64,000 nucleotides of DNA from Microstegium vimineum (GCA_022036555.1 CM039135.1:40836799-40900798), one strand, 5' to 3'. Positions 9,942-21,150 are shown, numbered from the stretch's first letter. A program made the numbers and translations. Notes: generated by a model from the letters alone, not told the origin.

Positions 9942-11990
9942 ATGGTCAACATCAATAACATTCCTCCGCTCAACGGTACCAACTACCGTGTGTGGCGGGA
10001 GAAGTATGAATTAGAACTTGCACTGGCAGAGATCGATCTTGCCATAACATCCCCGTGTCCTACTATTCCAGAGGAACCGGAGAAAAGAACCGATGAAACT
10101 GACGAAGCTTTTCACGCCCGAAAGCGTGATTTTGCAGAAGTCAGGATGAAATATGATATTGAACATAGGCGTTGGATTCAATCCAACAGAAAATGCCTAT
10201 TGGTGGCGAAAGCCACCATTGAAGAACAAATCCGAGGGTCAATCCCAGAATGCATCACCGCCATTGATTACCTTGAAAGGGTAAAAAGCCAGTTTACTGG
10301 GTCTTCTAAGGCCACAGCAAGCACAATCATACAGAAACTTGTAACTGAGAAGTACAATGGTGGTGGTGTGCGTCAGCACATATTGAAAATGAATACAATG
10401 GCAGCAAAATTAAAGCCTATGGATTTGGGGATCAATGACAAGTTCCTCATCCACTTGGTCTTTCTTTCACTGCCAAAAGAATTCGAAACTTTTGCTGTGA
10501 ATTACAATATGATGCCTGAGAACTGGGACATTGAAAAGCTTATTGCAATGTGTGTCCAGGAGGAAGAACGAATCAAGTCCGCACAGGGTGAATCTGCTCA
10601 TCTTGTCAAGGACAATAAAAGAAAGAACTTTTACAAGAAACCACAGGGGAAAACCCAGTGGAATAAAGGCTCTCCCTCCAAGCCACAAGAACACACAAAT
10701 GCAAAGGGAAAAGAAAAGGACTCTCAGGATGAGGACTTTAGAAAATATGGCAATGCTGAGAAAGATCAGTGCAAGGAATGCTTCAAGAGAGGGCACTATA
10801 AGAGAGATTGCCCTGTCTACCTGAAAAAGCTACTAAAGAAAGGTGATGACACTATCACATTTGTAGATGAATCCTTGTTTTTATGTTATTCGAATACCTC
10901 TTGGTGGATTGATTCAAGTGCAACAATTCACGTTTCGAATTCTTTACAGGGGTTAAGTGGGAGGAGAATCCTGCAAAGAGGCGAAAGAACGATTAAAGTC
11001 GCGAATGGAGTACAAGCTGAAGTTGAAGCCATTGGACATTTAGCTTTAGAACTAAAAGATGGTTTTGTACTTAAGCTCAGAGATGTACTCTATGTTCCCT
11101 CTTTACGTAGAAATTTGATAAGTGTTTCCAAACTCGATGATGTTGGATTTGGCTGTCATTTTGGTAATGGCAGATGTGAACTATTTGATGATAATAATAA
11201 ATATGTTGGTCTTGCCTTCCGACAAGACAAGCTTTATTTGTTATCTCTTGCTGAAAATGTGAATCATGTTATGAATGATGTGAATGTCTCCCAATCTACA
11301 AATGAGAATAAGAAGCGGAAGAGAAACGATAGCGACTCTTCAAAATTATGGCATTGTCGTTTGGGCCATATTTCGAGGGGGAGAATAGAACGCTTAGTGA
11401 AACAATCAATTCTTCCGCACTTAGAATTCTCTGATTTAGAACAATGTGTTGATTGCATCAAAGGAAAATACGTTAAGAAAATAAAGAAAGATGCTAAACG
11501 AAGCACGAGAGTATTAGAAATAATTCACACGGACATTTGCGGTCCATTCCCAACGAAAAGCGTGGATGGTTATGATTCGTTCATAACATTCACGGATGAT
11601 TACTCTCGTTATGGCTATATTTATCCAATTAAAGAAAGAATAGAAGCATTGGATAAATTTAAGATATTTAAAGCCGAAATTGAAAATCAACACAACAAGA
11701 AGATAAAGATAGTTCGATCAGACCGTGGTGGAGAGTATTACGGGCGACATACCTCGTATGGCCAAATTCCAGGTCCTTTTGCAAGGTTCCTACAGGAAAA
11801 TGGCATAGTCGCTCAATACTCCACACCGGGGGAGCCTCAGCAGAATGGAGTGGCTGAAAGAAGAAACCGTACCCTAATGGATATGGTGAGAAGCATGATG
11901 AGTTACTCCACACTACCGGTTGGTTTATGGATGGAGGCACTGAAAACCGCCATTCATATACTTAATCGAGTACCAAGCAAGTCGGTGTAG
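9942..11990 (+). CDS. Copia A gag-protease-integrase part of polyprotein
   Basis: ATG 9942 opens a 682-codon frame. Residues about 1-230 form a copia-type gag. A CCHC zinc knuckle, CKECFKRGHYKRDC, is at 277-290. The protease site near 324 reads D-S-S-A instead of the usual D-S/T-G-A, so the conserved active-site Gly is Ser. GAG-pre-integrase (LWHCRLGH) is near 468. The integrase core follows, with HTD at about 527-529, SDRGGE near 591 and the catalytic Glu in NGVAERRNR near 640. The frame ends at TAG 11988-11990, inside the integrase-RT linker. The same frame continues immediately afterwards, so the stop splits one ancestral gene. With two lesions it is unlikely to be autonomous. Confidence 0.88.
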   Translation: MVNINNIPPLNGTNYRVWREKYELELALAEIDLAITSPCPTIPEEPEKRTDETDEAFHARKRDFAEVRMKYDIEHRRWIQSNRKCLLVAKATIEEQIRGSIPECITAIDYLERVKSQFTGSSKATASTIIQKLVTEKYNGGGVRQHILKMNTMAAKLKPMDLGINDKFLIHLVFLSLPKEFETFAVNYNMMPENWDIEKLIAMCVQEEERIKSAQGESAHLVKDNKRKNFYKKPQGKTQWNKGSPSKPQEHTNAKGKEKDSQDEDFRKYGNAEKDQCKECFKRGHYKRDCPVYLKKLLKKGDDTITFVDESLFLCYSNTSWWIDSSATIHVSNSLQGLSGRRILQRGERTIKVANGVQAEVEAIGHLALELKDGFVLKLRDVLYVPSLRRNLISVSKLDDVGFGCHFGNGRCELFDDNNKYVGLAFRQDKLYLLSLAENVNHVMNDVNVSQSTNENKKRKRNDSDSSKLWHCRLGHISRGRIERLVKQSILPHLEFSDLEQCVDCIKGKYVKKIKKDAKRSTRVLEIIHTDICGPFPTKSVDGYDSFITFTDDYSRYGYIYPIKERIEALDKFKIFKAEIENQHNKKIKIVRSDRGGEYYGRHTSYGQIPGPFARFLQENGIVAQYSTPGEPQQNGVAERRNRTLMDMVRSMMSYSTLPVGLWMEALKTAIHILNRVPSKSV

Positions 11991-14147
11991 AGAACACCGT
12001 ATGAATTATGGACAGGAAGAGAACCCTCACTTAAGCACTTACGTGTGTGGGGCTGTCCAGCTGAGGCAAAAGTATTTAACCCAAATATTGGAAAGTTAGA
12101 CTCCAAGACCGTCAGCTGCCATTTCATTGGCTATCCAGAAAGATCGAAAGGATATCGATTCTATTGTCCTGATAGATACACGAAATTTGTTGAAACAAGA
12201 CACGCTGTGTTCTTGGAGGATGACATGATCAGGGGGAGCAAAGTAACACGTGAAATTAGACTTGAGGAGAAGCGGGTACATGTACCTACTCCGATGGTTG
12301 AAGAACCATACTTTACGTTACCTGCTGCCGATGTTGCACCAGCAGTACAAGATAATGTGGTGACAACACCTGTTGTGAATTCTCCCATAGCAACAATGAA
12401 TGAACAAGAGGAACCTGTCCATCAGGAGCCTATAGAATCAGATGTTGCTGATGAGGAAGAACAACAACAGCCCATAGTGGAACAAGTGCCAGAGGCCCCT
12501 AGAAGGTCTCAAAGAACTAGAAGGTCAGCTATTCCAGATGATTATGAAATCTATGAAACTGAAGAATATCATATGGAAGATGACCCTCTAACTTTTGAAG
12601 AAGCCATGAGAAGCGAACACTCATCGAAGTGGCTTCAGGCTATGGAAGATGAGATGAAATCTATGAATACCAACAAGGTTTGGGTTCTAGAAAACATTCC
12701 TAAAGGAGCTAAGAAAGTAGGATCCAAATGGGTCTACAAGACGAAATATGACTCCCAAGGGAATATTGAAAGACACAAAGCGCGACTTGTGGCTAAGGGT
12801 TTTACCCAAAGAGAAGGGATCGATTACAATAAAACTTTTTCCCCAGTTTCTTGTAAAGATTCTTTCAGAATCATTATGGCACTTGTGGCACATTACGATC
12901 TAGAATTACATCAGATGGATGTAAAGACAACATTCCTAAATGGGGATTTGGATGAAAATGTATATATGGCACAACCAAAAGGTTTTGTCGTAAAAGGAAA
13001 AGAGAATATGGGATGTCGTCTGAAAAGATCAATTTATGGTTTGAAACAAGCTTCGAGACAGTGGTACTTGAAGTTTGATAAAACTATAAAGGGTTTTGGG
13101 TTTAAAGAAAATGTCGAGGACAATTGTGTCTATGTGAAATTCAAGAATAAGAAATACATATTCCTGATCCTATATGTGGATGATATCTTACTTGCTAGTA
13201 ATGATGTCAATCTACTATTAGAGACGAAGAAATTCTTGTCCTCGAACTTTGATATGAAAGATCTCGGTGAAGCTTCGTTTGTCTTGGGAATTGAGATTCA
13301 TCGAGATAGAAGAAAAGGGGTATTGGGATTATCGCAGAAGGCATACATAGAAAAGGTTCTGAAGAGATTTAGTATGCATGCGTGTAGTCCATCTCCTGCT
13401 CCGATTGTCAAGGGCGATAAATATGGGGAACATCAGTGTCCCAAGAATCAATATGAAATTAATCAAATGAAAGTGGTACCATATGCTTCGGCAATTGGAA
13501 GTTTACAATATGCTCAAACGTGTACTCGCCCTGACATAGCTTTTGTTACCGGGTTACTTGGCAGATATCAAAAGAATCCAGGAATTGAACATTGGAAACT
13601 AGTGAAGAAAGTCTTGCGTTATTTGCAAGGTACGAAAGGTCTCATGTTGACATATGAAAGATCTGATTCCCTGTGCATAGAGGGGTATTCAGATTCTGAC
13701 TATGCTGGAGATGAAAGAAAATCCACATCAGGATATATATTTACTCTTGCTAAAGGAGTAATATCGTGGAAAAGTTCGAAACAAACAGTGACTACATCCT
13801 CGACAATGTACGCCGAGTTTGTAGCTTGTTATGAGGCCTCGGGGCAGGTAAATTGGTTGAAGAAATTTGTACCCGGATTGAAAATAATTGAAAGTATAGA
13901 AAGACCGATGCGGTTGTATTGTGATAACAATCCAGCGGTAGAATACGCTCACAACAATAGGTCAAGTGGTGCTGCCAAACACATTGACATAAAGTACTAT
14001 GTTGTGAAAGATAAACTTCGGGATCATATCATAAATCTTGAGCATATACGAACAGAAAAGATGCTAGCGGATCCGCTCACAAAAGGCCTCCCACCCAGTG
14101 TGTTCAGAGGACACATAGCCGGCATGGGTTTAAGGGAGAGCCTATGA
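11991..14147 (+). CDS. Copia A integrase tail, reverse transcriptase and RNase H
   Basis: This is the in-frame continuation after the TAG at 11988. It begins RTPYELWTGREPSLKHLRVWGC, a conserved copia segment, which shows the stop is secondary. Reverse transcriptase runs from about 12590, with KARLVAKGFTQ, the MDVKTTFLNG block and catalytic YVDD at about 13173-13184. RNase H follows, with SDSDYAGD near 13690, SSTMYAEF and CDNNPAVEYAHN. The terminal TGA is at 14145-14147. Translation of this half would need readthrough of the TAG or internal initiation; no start codon is needed by the native strategy. Confidence 0.88.
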   Translation, partial: RTPYELWTGREPSLKHLRVWGCPAEAKVFNPNIGKLDSKTVSCHFIGYPERSKGYRFYCPDRYTKFVETRHAVFLEDDMIRGSKVTREIRLEEKRVHVPTPMVEEPYFTLPAADVAPAVQDNVVTTPVVNSPIATMNEQEEPVHQEPIESDVADEEEQQQPIVEQVPEAPRRSQRTRRSAIPDDYEIYETEEYHMEDDPLTFEEAMRSEHSSKWLQAMEDEMKSMNTNKVWVLENIPKGAKKVGSKWVYKTKYDSQGNIERHKARLVAKGFTQREGIDYNKTFSPVSCKDSFRIIMALVAHYDLELHQMDVKTTFLNGDLDENVYMAQPKGFVVKGKENMGCRLKRSIYGLKQASRQWYLKFDKTIKGFGFKENVEDNCVYVKFKNKKYIFLILYVDDILLASNDVNLLLETKKFLSSNFDMKDLGEASFVLGIEIHRDRRKGVLGLSQKAYIEKVLKRFSMHACSPSPAPIVKGDKYGEHQCPKNQYEINQMKVVPYASAIGSLQYAQTCTRPDIAFVTGLLGRYQKNPGIEHWKLVKKVLRYLQGTKGLMLTYERSDSLCIEGYSDSDYAGDERKSTSGYIFTLAKGVISWKSSKQTVTTSSTMYAEFVACYEASGQVNWLKKFVPGLKIIESIERPMRLYCDNNPAVEYAHNNRSSGAAKHIDIKYYVVKDKLRDHIINLEHIRTEKMLADPLTKGLPPSVFRGHIAGMGLRESL

Positions 14148-14347
14148 TTCCCGAGGAATAAGAAGGGCCTAGAATGATGAAAGGTTTTATTTCCAAAATA
14201 TAAAGGTGTGTAGTAGCTGTGAGTCTAATGACAAGAATTGTTGTGATGATGAAGCATGCTCTATATACTAATCTGTGAAGGAATTGAAAAGAATTGGAAT
14301 ATTGAACTTGAAATGGAATTGAAGAATTAAAAGAATTGTATGAGATC

Positions 14348-14358
14348 TAGGGGGAGAA
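14348..14358 (+). other. Copia A polypurine tract
   Basis: TAGGGGGAGAA lies directly upstream of the 3' LTR, the normal site for plus-strand DNA priming. Confidence 0.8.
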
Positions 14359-14860
14359 TGTTAGAGTTAGATCTCCTCCCGTTAGGCCCAACGGACTAAC
14401 GGGCCCTAGGTCACGCCCTGATCGGGGGCGTCCAACCTTGTGGTTGGTGGGCCCCCGTCGCACAGTGCTATATAAGGAAGGTGGGGGCCGGGGCGCAAGG
14501 CACGTCTCACGAGGTTCACCTGCGCCGCCAAATCCCCACCGACATTCCCTAAACCCTAGACCAATCGATAGGGGGCGCTGCCAGTGGCGGGAAGTGCCAC
14601 CGACGCGGCGAGCACCCAGTGCGTGAAGATGACGACGGACGCGACGGCTGACGGCACCACGACACCTATGGCCGACGGCGGGATGAACCCTAACACCGCC
14701 GCCGCAACCGCTACTCACACCGTCGACCCCTCTGGTCTGTGTCTCTTTCTCCTCTCTCCCTCTACTCCTCTCTGCATTACATGAACTGCATACATCTACT
14801 ACTACTAGAACTCGATCTACTCCATTGGATCCGCTCCTAGACGATCCTAGAAATCTATCA
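14359..14860 (+). repeat. Copia A 3' LTR
   Basis: A 502-bp direct repeat of 7964-8465 with two substitutions seen by eye. TGGTT follows at 14861-14865, completing the target duplication. Confidence 0.92.
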
Positions 14861-14865
14861 TGGTT

Positions 14866-15221
14866 GTGCCCGCGGTCTTGTCGCTGCTCGTCAAGACCTT
14901 TGTTGCCGTACCCGTCACTGTCGTCCCTGCCGCCGGCAAAGACTGCGAGTGTGGTTGTGCCCGTGGTCCTGTCCGCAGATGTCTGGGAGTTGCTCGCAAA
15001 TCTGCAGATCGAGCACGCAGAGGCCAAGAGCCAGGCCATGGATAGGTTGCTGACGCGCGGCGCAAGGATGAGTCGAAGCATGCTCCGTGCTAGCGTCTCG
15101 TAGATGGTGCAGCTGCTCATGGCGTAGGCGCCGGTGGTCCGAGAGAAGGATGCCATGGTCATGCGTCATGTTCGTGGATTCGTACGGCGGTGCCTGCTAG
15201 GCGCTGCTCGTGTGGGAGGGC
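14866..15221 (+). pseudogene. ARM-repeat protein gene relic, fragment 2
   Basis: The first part (to about 14978) is a second copy of the roughly 99-bp segment that also precedes copia A (LLVKTFV...). Then VLSADVWELLANLQIEHAEA is read, followed by KSQAMDRLL, and after a frame change VQLLMA with a stop and VVREKDAMVMRHVRGFV. These match the spacing of successive ARM helices as I recall the family. The fragment is cut by copia B at 15221 and resumes after 41198. Confidence 0.5.
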
Positions 15222-15226
15222 GTCTT

Positions 15227-15446
15227 TGTTGGTTTTAGAATCACAAATCACACGTTTCAGCGTTGGCTAATCCTACCCGGATCAATTCAAATGTAAATGC
15301 GCGCACTGAACACAGAACGAAGAACACAAGTTTAGCAACTGTCAATTGACCATGGCAGAGTTGTTTTCCTCGGATTGGTGTGAGCAACACCGTACGATTA
15401 CAAAGAGTCTAAGCACCTTAACATGACGCTTACACAAGCTACTTAT
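15227..15446 (-). repeat. Copia B 3' LTR, outer part
   Basis: These 220 bp match 40772-40991 of the 5' LTR except for scattered substitutions and a 4-bp GCGC indel near 15303. The LTR is interrupted after CTTAT (15442-15446), which is duplicated at 32476-32480 by the chromovirus insertion. Confidence 0.9.
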
Positions 15447-17549
15447 TGTGACAGAACCTTTTAAGAAAGGGCCCACTTGTCAGGAGTAATAGTCTATCCG
15501 ACTTAATCCCAACAAATGATCCAATCCCTAATTAGTCTGTCAGGTATTACCATTTTACAACGGATCATTCACCTCTTTCCGAATAGGATCTCCTCATTAC
15601 AAACATTACCGAAGTAATACGGTAATTTATATTACATCAAAATAGCGGAAATTTGAAGTCATATTACAAACCATAAGTTTTGAAACATAATTTAAGTGTC
15701 ATACGATAATAATACATCAAACCGCTGATAGAGTATAAACAAACAACCGAGGTACTCTTGCCCAAGAGTCAAGCAAAGACAACTAATCTTCTTCATCCTC
15801 AACTGAAACAACGATCATGCAGCACGAAGCTACACAGACCGGATTGGGACCCTCATCTGCAACAAAGGTTAACAAACCCTGAGTACGGGATACTCAACAA
15901 GACTTATCCGACAAAAGAAAAAAAATTGGTGGACAAAAGGTATGCAAGTCATAGGATTCAAGGGGTGGTTTGCAAGAATCAAGTATTTTACATAAATGAG
16001 CATTTATAAAGACAAATGAAATTCATTTAATTCGTTCAAAAGATTACTCATCGATAACAAGGTAATAAACCATCCAAGGAAGGAACCAACAAGTATCCAA
16101 TTTAAGTTTCATTAACTACGATGTAAACAACGGGGTTATGTTTCCATATCCGAGAAACACGATGATTCGAACCGGTTTATCCCAGCTGGGGCTTCCATAA
16201 CACACGTCATATGCAACACTAAAGCACGCATATGACTACCTTTCCCTGGATCCTATCGCCAAAACCGAGGTTCCGCCACCCGAGAGCACAGTACGCCTCC
16301 ATCCAGTTCCGCAAACTTGGAGGGTACACACTACTCTCGTCATCTCTCCACTCCCAGTGCGGTTTGACTATTCTTAAGACGAGAATAGCCAAAGTCCAGC
16401 TTCCCCAAGGTATATGATAAGTACTCCAAAGTCACAACCCTTAGACATTTACAACGGACGGTTCCTAATGACACAGGCGGAGAGAACCCACTCACCAGAC
16501 ACCACTGATGGCTCCCAAACACCGTGTCCGCCCGGTTCCGAATTATTACTTCCAACACAAACCTTTCTCAAAGATCATAACCATTTGCGGAAGCAATACA
16601 CTATGTGTAATTGATCGGAAATCACCTACTAGAAAACTCTAAGCATACTAAGCATTTTTAGCAAAAGTTTTTATCTTTGAACAAGTGACAAGGTAAAAGT
16701 ACAATAGTACAAGGATAAGACCATGCATCTAGTAGGAATTTAATAAAGTACCATAATGCAATAATATAACCATAATTGTATTTAAATAAAAGATTTTAAA
16801 TACAAGGAAAGGTTTTGATGCACCGGGGCTTGCCTTGGTTGGAGGGATACAAAGCAGAGCAGAGCGGGTGCACGACGTGGAAAGGGAGCAAGGAGTGGAT
16901 TCCGTCCCGTTTTGAGGAGTGTGGAGTGTGCGCGACGACGCCACGCACACGATAGGACGACCGTTGAGGGCCGACCAGGTGTCGGCGTCGAGCTCCACGC
17001 CGCCATGCAGGTGTTTGATGAAATGACTGAACTGACCCTGAGACTATTTTGCAAAATGCACAAGCTTACAAGGGTTTTCATGAAAAACTTTGAATACCAA
17101 AGTTGCTCAAAATTTCATGATCTACAACTTTGTCAATATGCACTTTTTCAAATTCGGCCTAGAAATGAAAATGCATTTTTGAAATTTGAATTACCCCCTT
17201 TTGAATTACTTTAAAAACTTGAAAACACTAGAAAATATGTAAACACAACAAATGCAATTCAAACAGAGCTCTACCATATTGCTTAAACAACCATATGCCA
17301 ATTCTTTATAGACTCTGTAAATCATAATTAGGGTTTAATCCACCCCCTTTGGAAAATAGGGTTTGGAGTTGAATTTGCAAGTTTTAATTTGAAAAGATGA
17401 CTAGCATTCACCCATATGATTCAAACACAACCAAGTAAACTCATTTTAGTTCAATGCATAACAAGCTTCTCAAACAAGTGAATGATGCTTAATGCATATG
17501 ATGGCATGATCAAGTTTTAATTAAAAGTTTAAACACCAGGGGTGTTACA
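15447..17549 (-). repeat. Chromovirus D 3' LTR, with internal deletion
   Basis: This 2103-bp LTR ends (plus strand) in AAACACCAGGGGTGTTACA, like 32475. Compared with the 5' LTR it lacks about 1.9 kb at 16850-16852, where GGTTGGAGGGATAC joins directly to the AGCAGAGCAGAGCGGGTG block found at about 31732. The polypurine tract TTAAGGGGATGGGT (minus strand) is at 17550-17563. Confidence 0.85.
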
Positions 17550-17679
17550 ACCCATCCCCTTAAAGAAATCTCGGCCCAAGATTTAGGAGTGAAACAAAGT
17601 AATGGAAAAGGAAACGTATCAAGAGCTTTTCTTTTTCACATCATCTTTGTTACAACTATGACTAGGGCTTACAAACAGC

Positions 17680-18211
17680 TCAAACTATAGAAGCATAAAA
17701 CTCTGGGAAATTCTCTAAAAGATAATCTTCAGATTCCCAAGTAGCTTCTTCTGAGTGCTGGTTCCACTGAACTTTATAGAACTTGATGGTATTATGATGA
17801 GTAATTCGATCCTTTCGATCAAGAACCTTTATAGGATACTTGTAGTATGTCACATCAGGTTCTAGTTGCACTCCTTCAGCCTCCACGATCGTATCCTTAA
17901 CTTGAAGACACTTCTTCAATTGGGATCATGAAACACATCATGCACTGCCGAAAGATTTTCAGGTAACTTAAGACGATAAGCCACATTGCCAATGTGTTCC
18001 AAAACTGGGAATGGTCCGACATAGCGAGGTGCTAATTTGCCTTTTACCCCAAACCGGGAGACTCCCTTCATAGGTGTGACCTTTAAGTACACATGATCTC
18101 CTGGTTGGTATTGGAGTGACCTTCTTCTCTTATCAACATAGCTCTTCTGCCTTGACTAAGCTATTTCGAGATTGATGCAAATCTGTTTAACTCTATCTTC
18201 TCCTTCCTTAA
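17680..18211 (-). pseudogene. Chromovirus D integrase C-terminus with chromodomain
   Basis: The upstream part reads YQPGDHVYLKVTPMKGVSRF and VKGKLAPRYVGPFPVLE (about 18110-18000), the GPY/F-type integrase tail. After a frameshift near 17930, the frame 17919-17680 gives a chromodomain: YYKYPIKVLDRK, then IKFYKVQWNQHSEEATWESE and a terminal DYLLENFPEF. Chromodomains at this position are known in chromoviruses and bind methylated histone H3 tails or target heterochromatin. The three aromatic cage positions cannot all be assigned by eye. Confidence 0.85.
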
Positions 18212-18765
18212 CTATGTCAACACCAAAGAACTCACGTTCTCCAGGTTCCGACCAATTAAGAGGAGTTCTACAACCTCGACCGTACAAAGCTTCAAATGGC
18301 GACATTTTATGCTCTGCTGGTAACTATTGTTGTAAGAGAACTCTGCCAAGGGCAAGCATTCATCCCATTTCTCAGCAAAGTTAAGCACACAACATCTCAA
18401 AAGATCTTCAAGAACTTGGTTTACACGTTCAGTTTGACCATCGGTTTGTGGATGATAAGTTGTGCTATACAAGAGCTTAGTTCCAAGTGACTCATGGAGA
18501 TGTCTCCAGAAAGCTAAGACAAATTGAGTTCCACAATCAGATACAATGGTTTTTGGAATGCCATGAAGACTTACTATTCTGTACAAATAGATACTAGCAT
18601 ATGTGGCAGCAACGTTGGAGGTTTTCACTGGTAAAAAGTGAGCTGACTTGGTTAAACGATCAACAATTACCCAGATAGAATCATGGCCTTTAGTGGTCTT
18701 TGGTAAACCAACAATAAAGTCCATGCTAATATCTTCCCATTTCCAGCTCAGTCCTTCGAAGGTGC
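18212..18765 (-). pseudogene. Chromovirus D integrase core
   Basis: The minus-strand frame contains the retroviral-type integrase core. It has WEDISMDFIVGLP with the first catalytic Asp, SDCGTQF with the second Asp (the usual Arg is Cys), and YHPQTDGQTERVNQ with the catalytic Glu. The HHCC zinc region lies upstream in the next frame. An 80-90 bp foreign segment at about 18770-18850 separates the two. Confidence 0.85.
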
Positions 18766-19827
18766 TCATAGGGGTAGGGTTTGCATGTGTGTGTTCGTAG
18801 GGGCGAGTATGCGTACGTGTTGAGCGTCTACGTTGTACTGTGTAATCTCAAAAGAAACTAGAATTGGCAAAGGTTGAAGTTGACCTCTAGGTTTCAAACG
18901 CACTGCTTTCACTTTCTGACAAGTGTCGCACTTGGCCACATAGCCTGCTATCTCAATCTTCATCTTTGTCCACCAGAACTTCCGCTTCAAATCCTGGTAC
19001 ATCTTATTGCTTCCAGGATGGATAGACAATCGAGAAGTATGAGCTTCATCAAGAATAGCTTGTCGCAACTCTAGAACTTTGGGGACCACAAGACGATCCT
19101 TGAACCAGAGCACATCGGCTTCATCTAACTTGAAACAAGTAGGTACTCCAGATTTAACCTTTGCTTTAAGATGAGTGATGCCAGCATTGGTTTTATGAGC
19201 TTCGATAATTTGATCGTGTATGCTGGTTTCCACTGAGATATTAGCTAGACTGCCATGCTGCACCATAGATATACCTAGCTTTTCTAACTCATAACAGAGT
19301 GTGGAATTTACCGTCTTTAGGCTCAGACAATTGCAACTACCCTTACGACTTAAGGCGTCAGCTACAACATTTACTTTGCCTGGATGGTAAAGCACTTCAA
19401 GATCATAATCTTTAATAAGCTCCAACCATCTTCTTTGCCTCATATTCAACTCCGACTGAGTGAATATATATTTCAAACTCTTATGATCTGTATATATATG
19501 ACAAAGGTTGCCCAGAAGATAATGCCGCCAAATCTTCAAAGAATGGACAACTGTCGTTAATTCAAGATCATGAGTTGGATAGTTCTCTTCGTGTTTCTTC
19601 AACTACCTAGAAGCATAAGCAATTACTCTTCCTTCTTGCATTAAGACACACCCGATACCGATACCGGACGCATCGCAATATATATCGAAGGGCTTCTCAA
19701 TATTAGGTTGAGCTAATACCGAAGCTGTAGTCATTAACTTCTTTAAGGTATGAAAAGCTTCTTCGCACTCATCAGACCATACAAACTTGGTTTGGTTTTT
19801 CAGTAGACTGGCAATGGGCTTCGAGAC
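18766..19827 (-). pseudogene. Chromovirus D RNase H and integrase zinc domain
   Basis: RNase H begins after a stop at 19828 and shows FDIYCDASGIGIGCVLMQEGR. A second stop near 19603 follows. The frame 19602-18766 then contains YPTHDLELTTVVHSLKIWRHYL, IYTDHKSLKYIF, the connection LEVLYHPGKVNVVADALSRK and the HHCC integrase zinc region HTSRLSIHPGSNKMYQDL with CDTCQKVK. The C-terminal residues after QPLPI come from the foreign insert. Confidence 0.85.
18768..18850 (+). mobile_element. Possible SINE/LINE 3'-tail insertion in integrase
   Basis: This stretch interrupts the conserved path from RGQLQPLPI to LSWKWEDISMDF. It reads GGGTTTGCATGTGTGTGTTCGTAGGGGCGAG and continues with TATGCGTACGTGTTGAGCGTCTACG. 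GTGTGCGTTCATAGGGGTGAGTGTATGCG text is familiar from grass SINE 3' regions, by recall only. I could not define a target duplication. Confidence 0.35.
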
Positions 19828-21150
19828 TCAGGAAAAGTCTAGAATAAACCAACGATAATAATCAGCCATACCGAGGAAACTTCGAACTTGATGGACTGTC
19901 GTTGGTGGCTTCCAATCTAGAATGTTCTTCACCTTGCTAGGATCAACTGCCACTCCTCCATTTGACAAGACATGCCCAAGGAATTGTACTTCTTTCAACC
20001 AAAACTCGCATTTGCTGAACTTAGCATAAAGCTGATGCTCTTGCAATCTAGTCAAGACAATTCTGAGATGACGGGCATGTTCCTCTTCATTCTTGGAATA
20101 GATGAGAATATCATCCATGAAGACAACAACAAACTTGTCTAGCTCCAGCATAAACACTGAGTTCATCAGGTACATAAAGTATGCCGGTGCATTGGTCAAA
20201 CCAAACGACATTACCAGATATTCATAAAGCCCATATCTAGTGGTAAACGCCGTTTTGGGGATATCTTCGGGTCGAATCTTGATCTGATGGTATCCCGATC
20301 GCAAGTCGATCTTGGAGAACACTGTAGCTCCAGCGAGTTGATCAAAGAGAAGATCAATCCTCGGCAAGGGATACTTGTTCTTGATGGTCACTTCATTCAA
20401 GGGACGATAGTCAACGCACATATGGAGGGTATGATCCTTCTTCTTCACGAAAATGGCAGGACAACCCTATGGCGATGAACTAGGTCGAATGAAACCTTTA
20501 TCGAGCAACTCATTCAATTGAGTCTTCAACTCTGCTAGCTCTTTGGGAGGCATTCGATAGGCCATTCTAGAGACAGGTGTTGTGCCAGGCTTTAACTCTA
20601 TAGAAAACTCAACATCTCTATCGGGAGGTAAGCCAGGTAAGTCATCAGGAAAGACGTCTGGGAACTCACGCACTACTGGAATATCATATATCCCCACTGT
20701 AGTTATAGTATAGACTTTTTCCACTTCCCTTTTTGGCACAGAAAGCTGAATCACGATTTGAGATTTACTGTCTCGCACATCTACCTTGATAGTTCTGTTT
20801 AACACATTGATCACAGCTTTGTGTTGCTGCAACCAATTCATCCATAGGATCACATCTAAACCCTGGTTAGGAAGTACTACCATGGTCGTGGGAAAGATAT
20901 GCCCACCCAGACTCAAAGATACTTTATACACCAACTCTCTAGTCGAAATACGACCACCCGGTGTTTGCACATGAAAGTCCAGTTTTAACTCAGACAAAGG
21001 AATGTTATGCTTAAGCACAAATGACTTATCAATGAAGGAATGCGATGCACCAGAATCAAAGAGAATAACTGCAGGTTGATTGTTGATAGGAAACATACCC
21101 TGTAATACGGGTTCTCCTTCTGGCATTCCTTCACCCTGGGCATGAAACAC
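19828..21150 (-). pseudogene. Chromovirus D protease and reverse transcriptase
   Basis: The protease retains the active-site text ILFDSGASHSFI near 21070. The RT entry region DIPVVREFPDVFPDDLPGLP follows, then a TAG near 20466-20468 splits the frame. The remainder (20448-19828) has CVDYRPLNEVTIKNKYPLPR, DLRSGYHQI and catalytic VFMDDILIYS near 20115. A stop follows WFILDFS. Apart from the stops, catalytic motifs are intact. Confidence 0.88.

Larger units (their letters stand above)
7964..14860 (+). mobile_element. Copia A: full-length Ty1/copia retrotransposon
   Basis: Two direct 502-bp LTRs (7964-8465 and 14359-14860) start TGTTAG and end ATCTATCA. They are flanked by the perfect 5-bp duplication TGGTT at 7959-7963 and 14861-14865. 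By eye the LTRs differ at two positions only (CCCTG/CCTTG and ACCGATCG/ACCAATCG), about 0.4%, so the insertion is recent. A primer-binding site, a 1.5-kb leader, one long gag-pol frame broken by a single stop, and a polypurine tract are all in the expected order. The domain order gag-PR-IN-RT-RH is that of Ty1/copia. It sits in the ARM gene relic. Confidence 0.93.
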
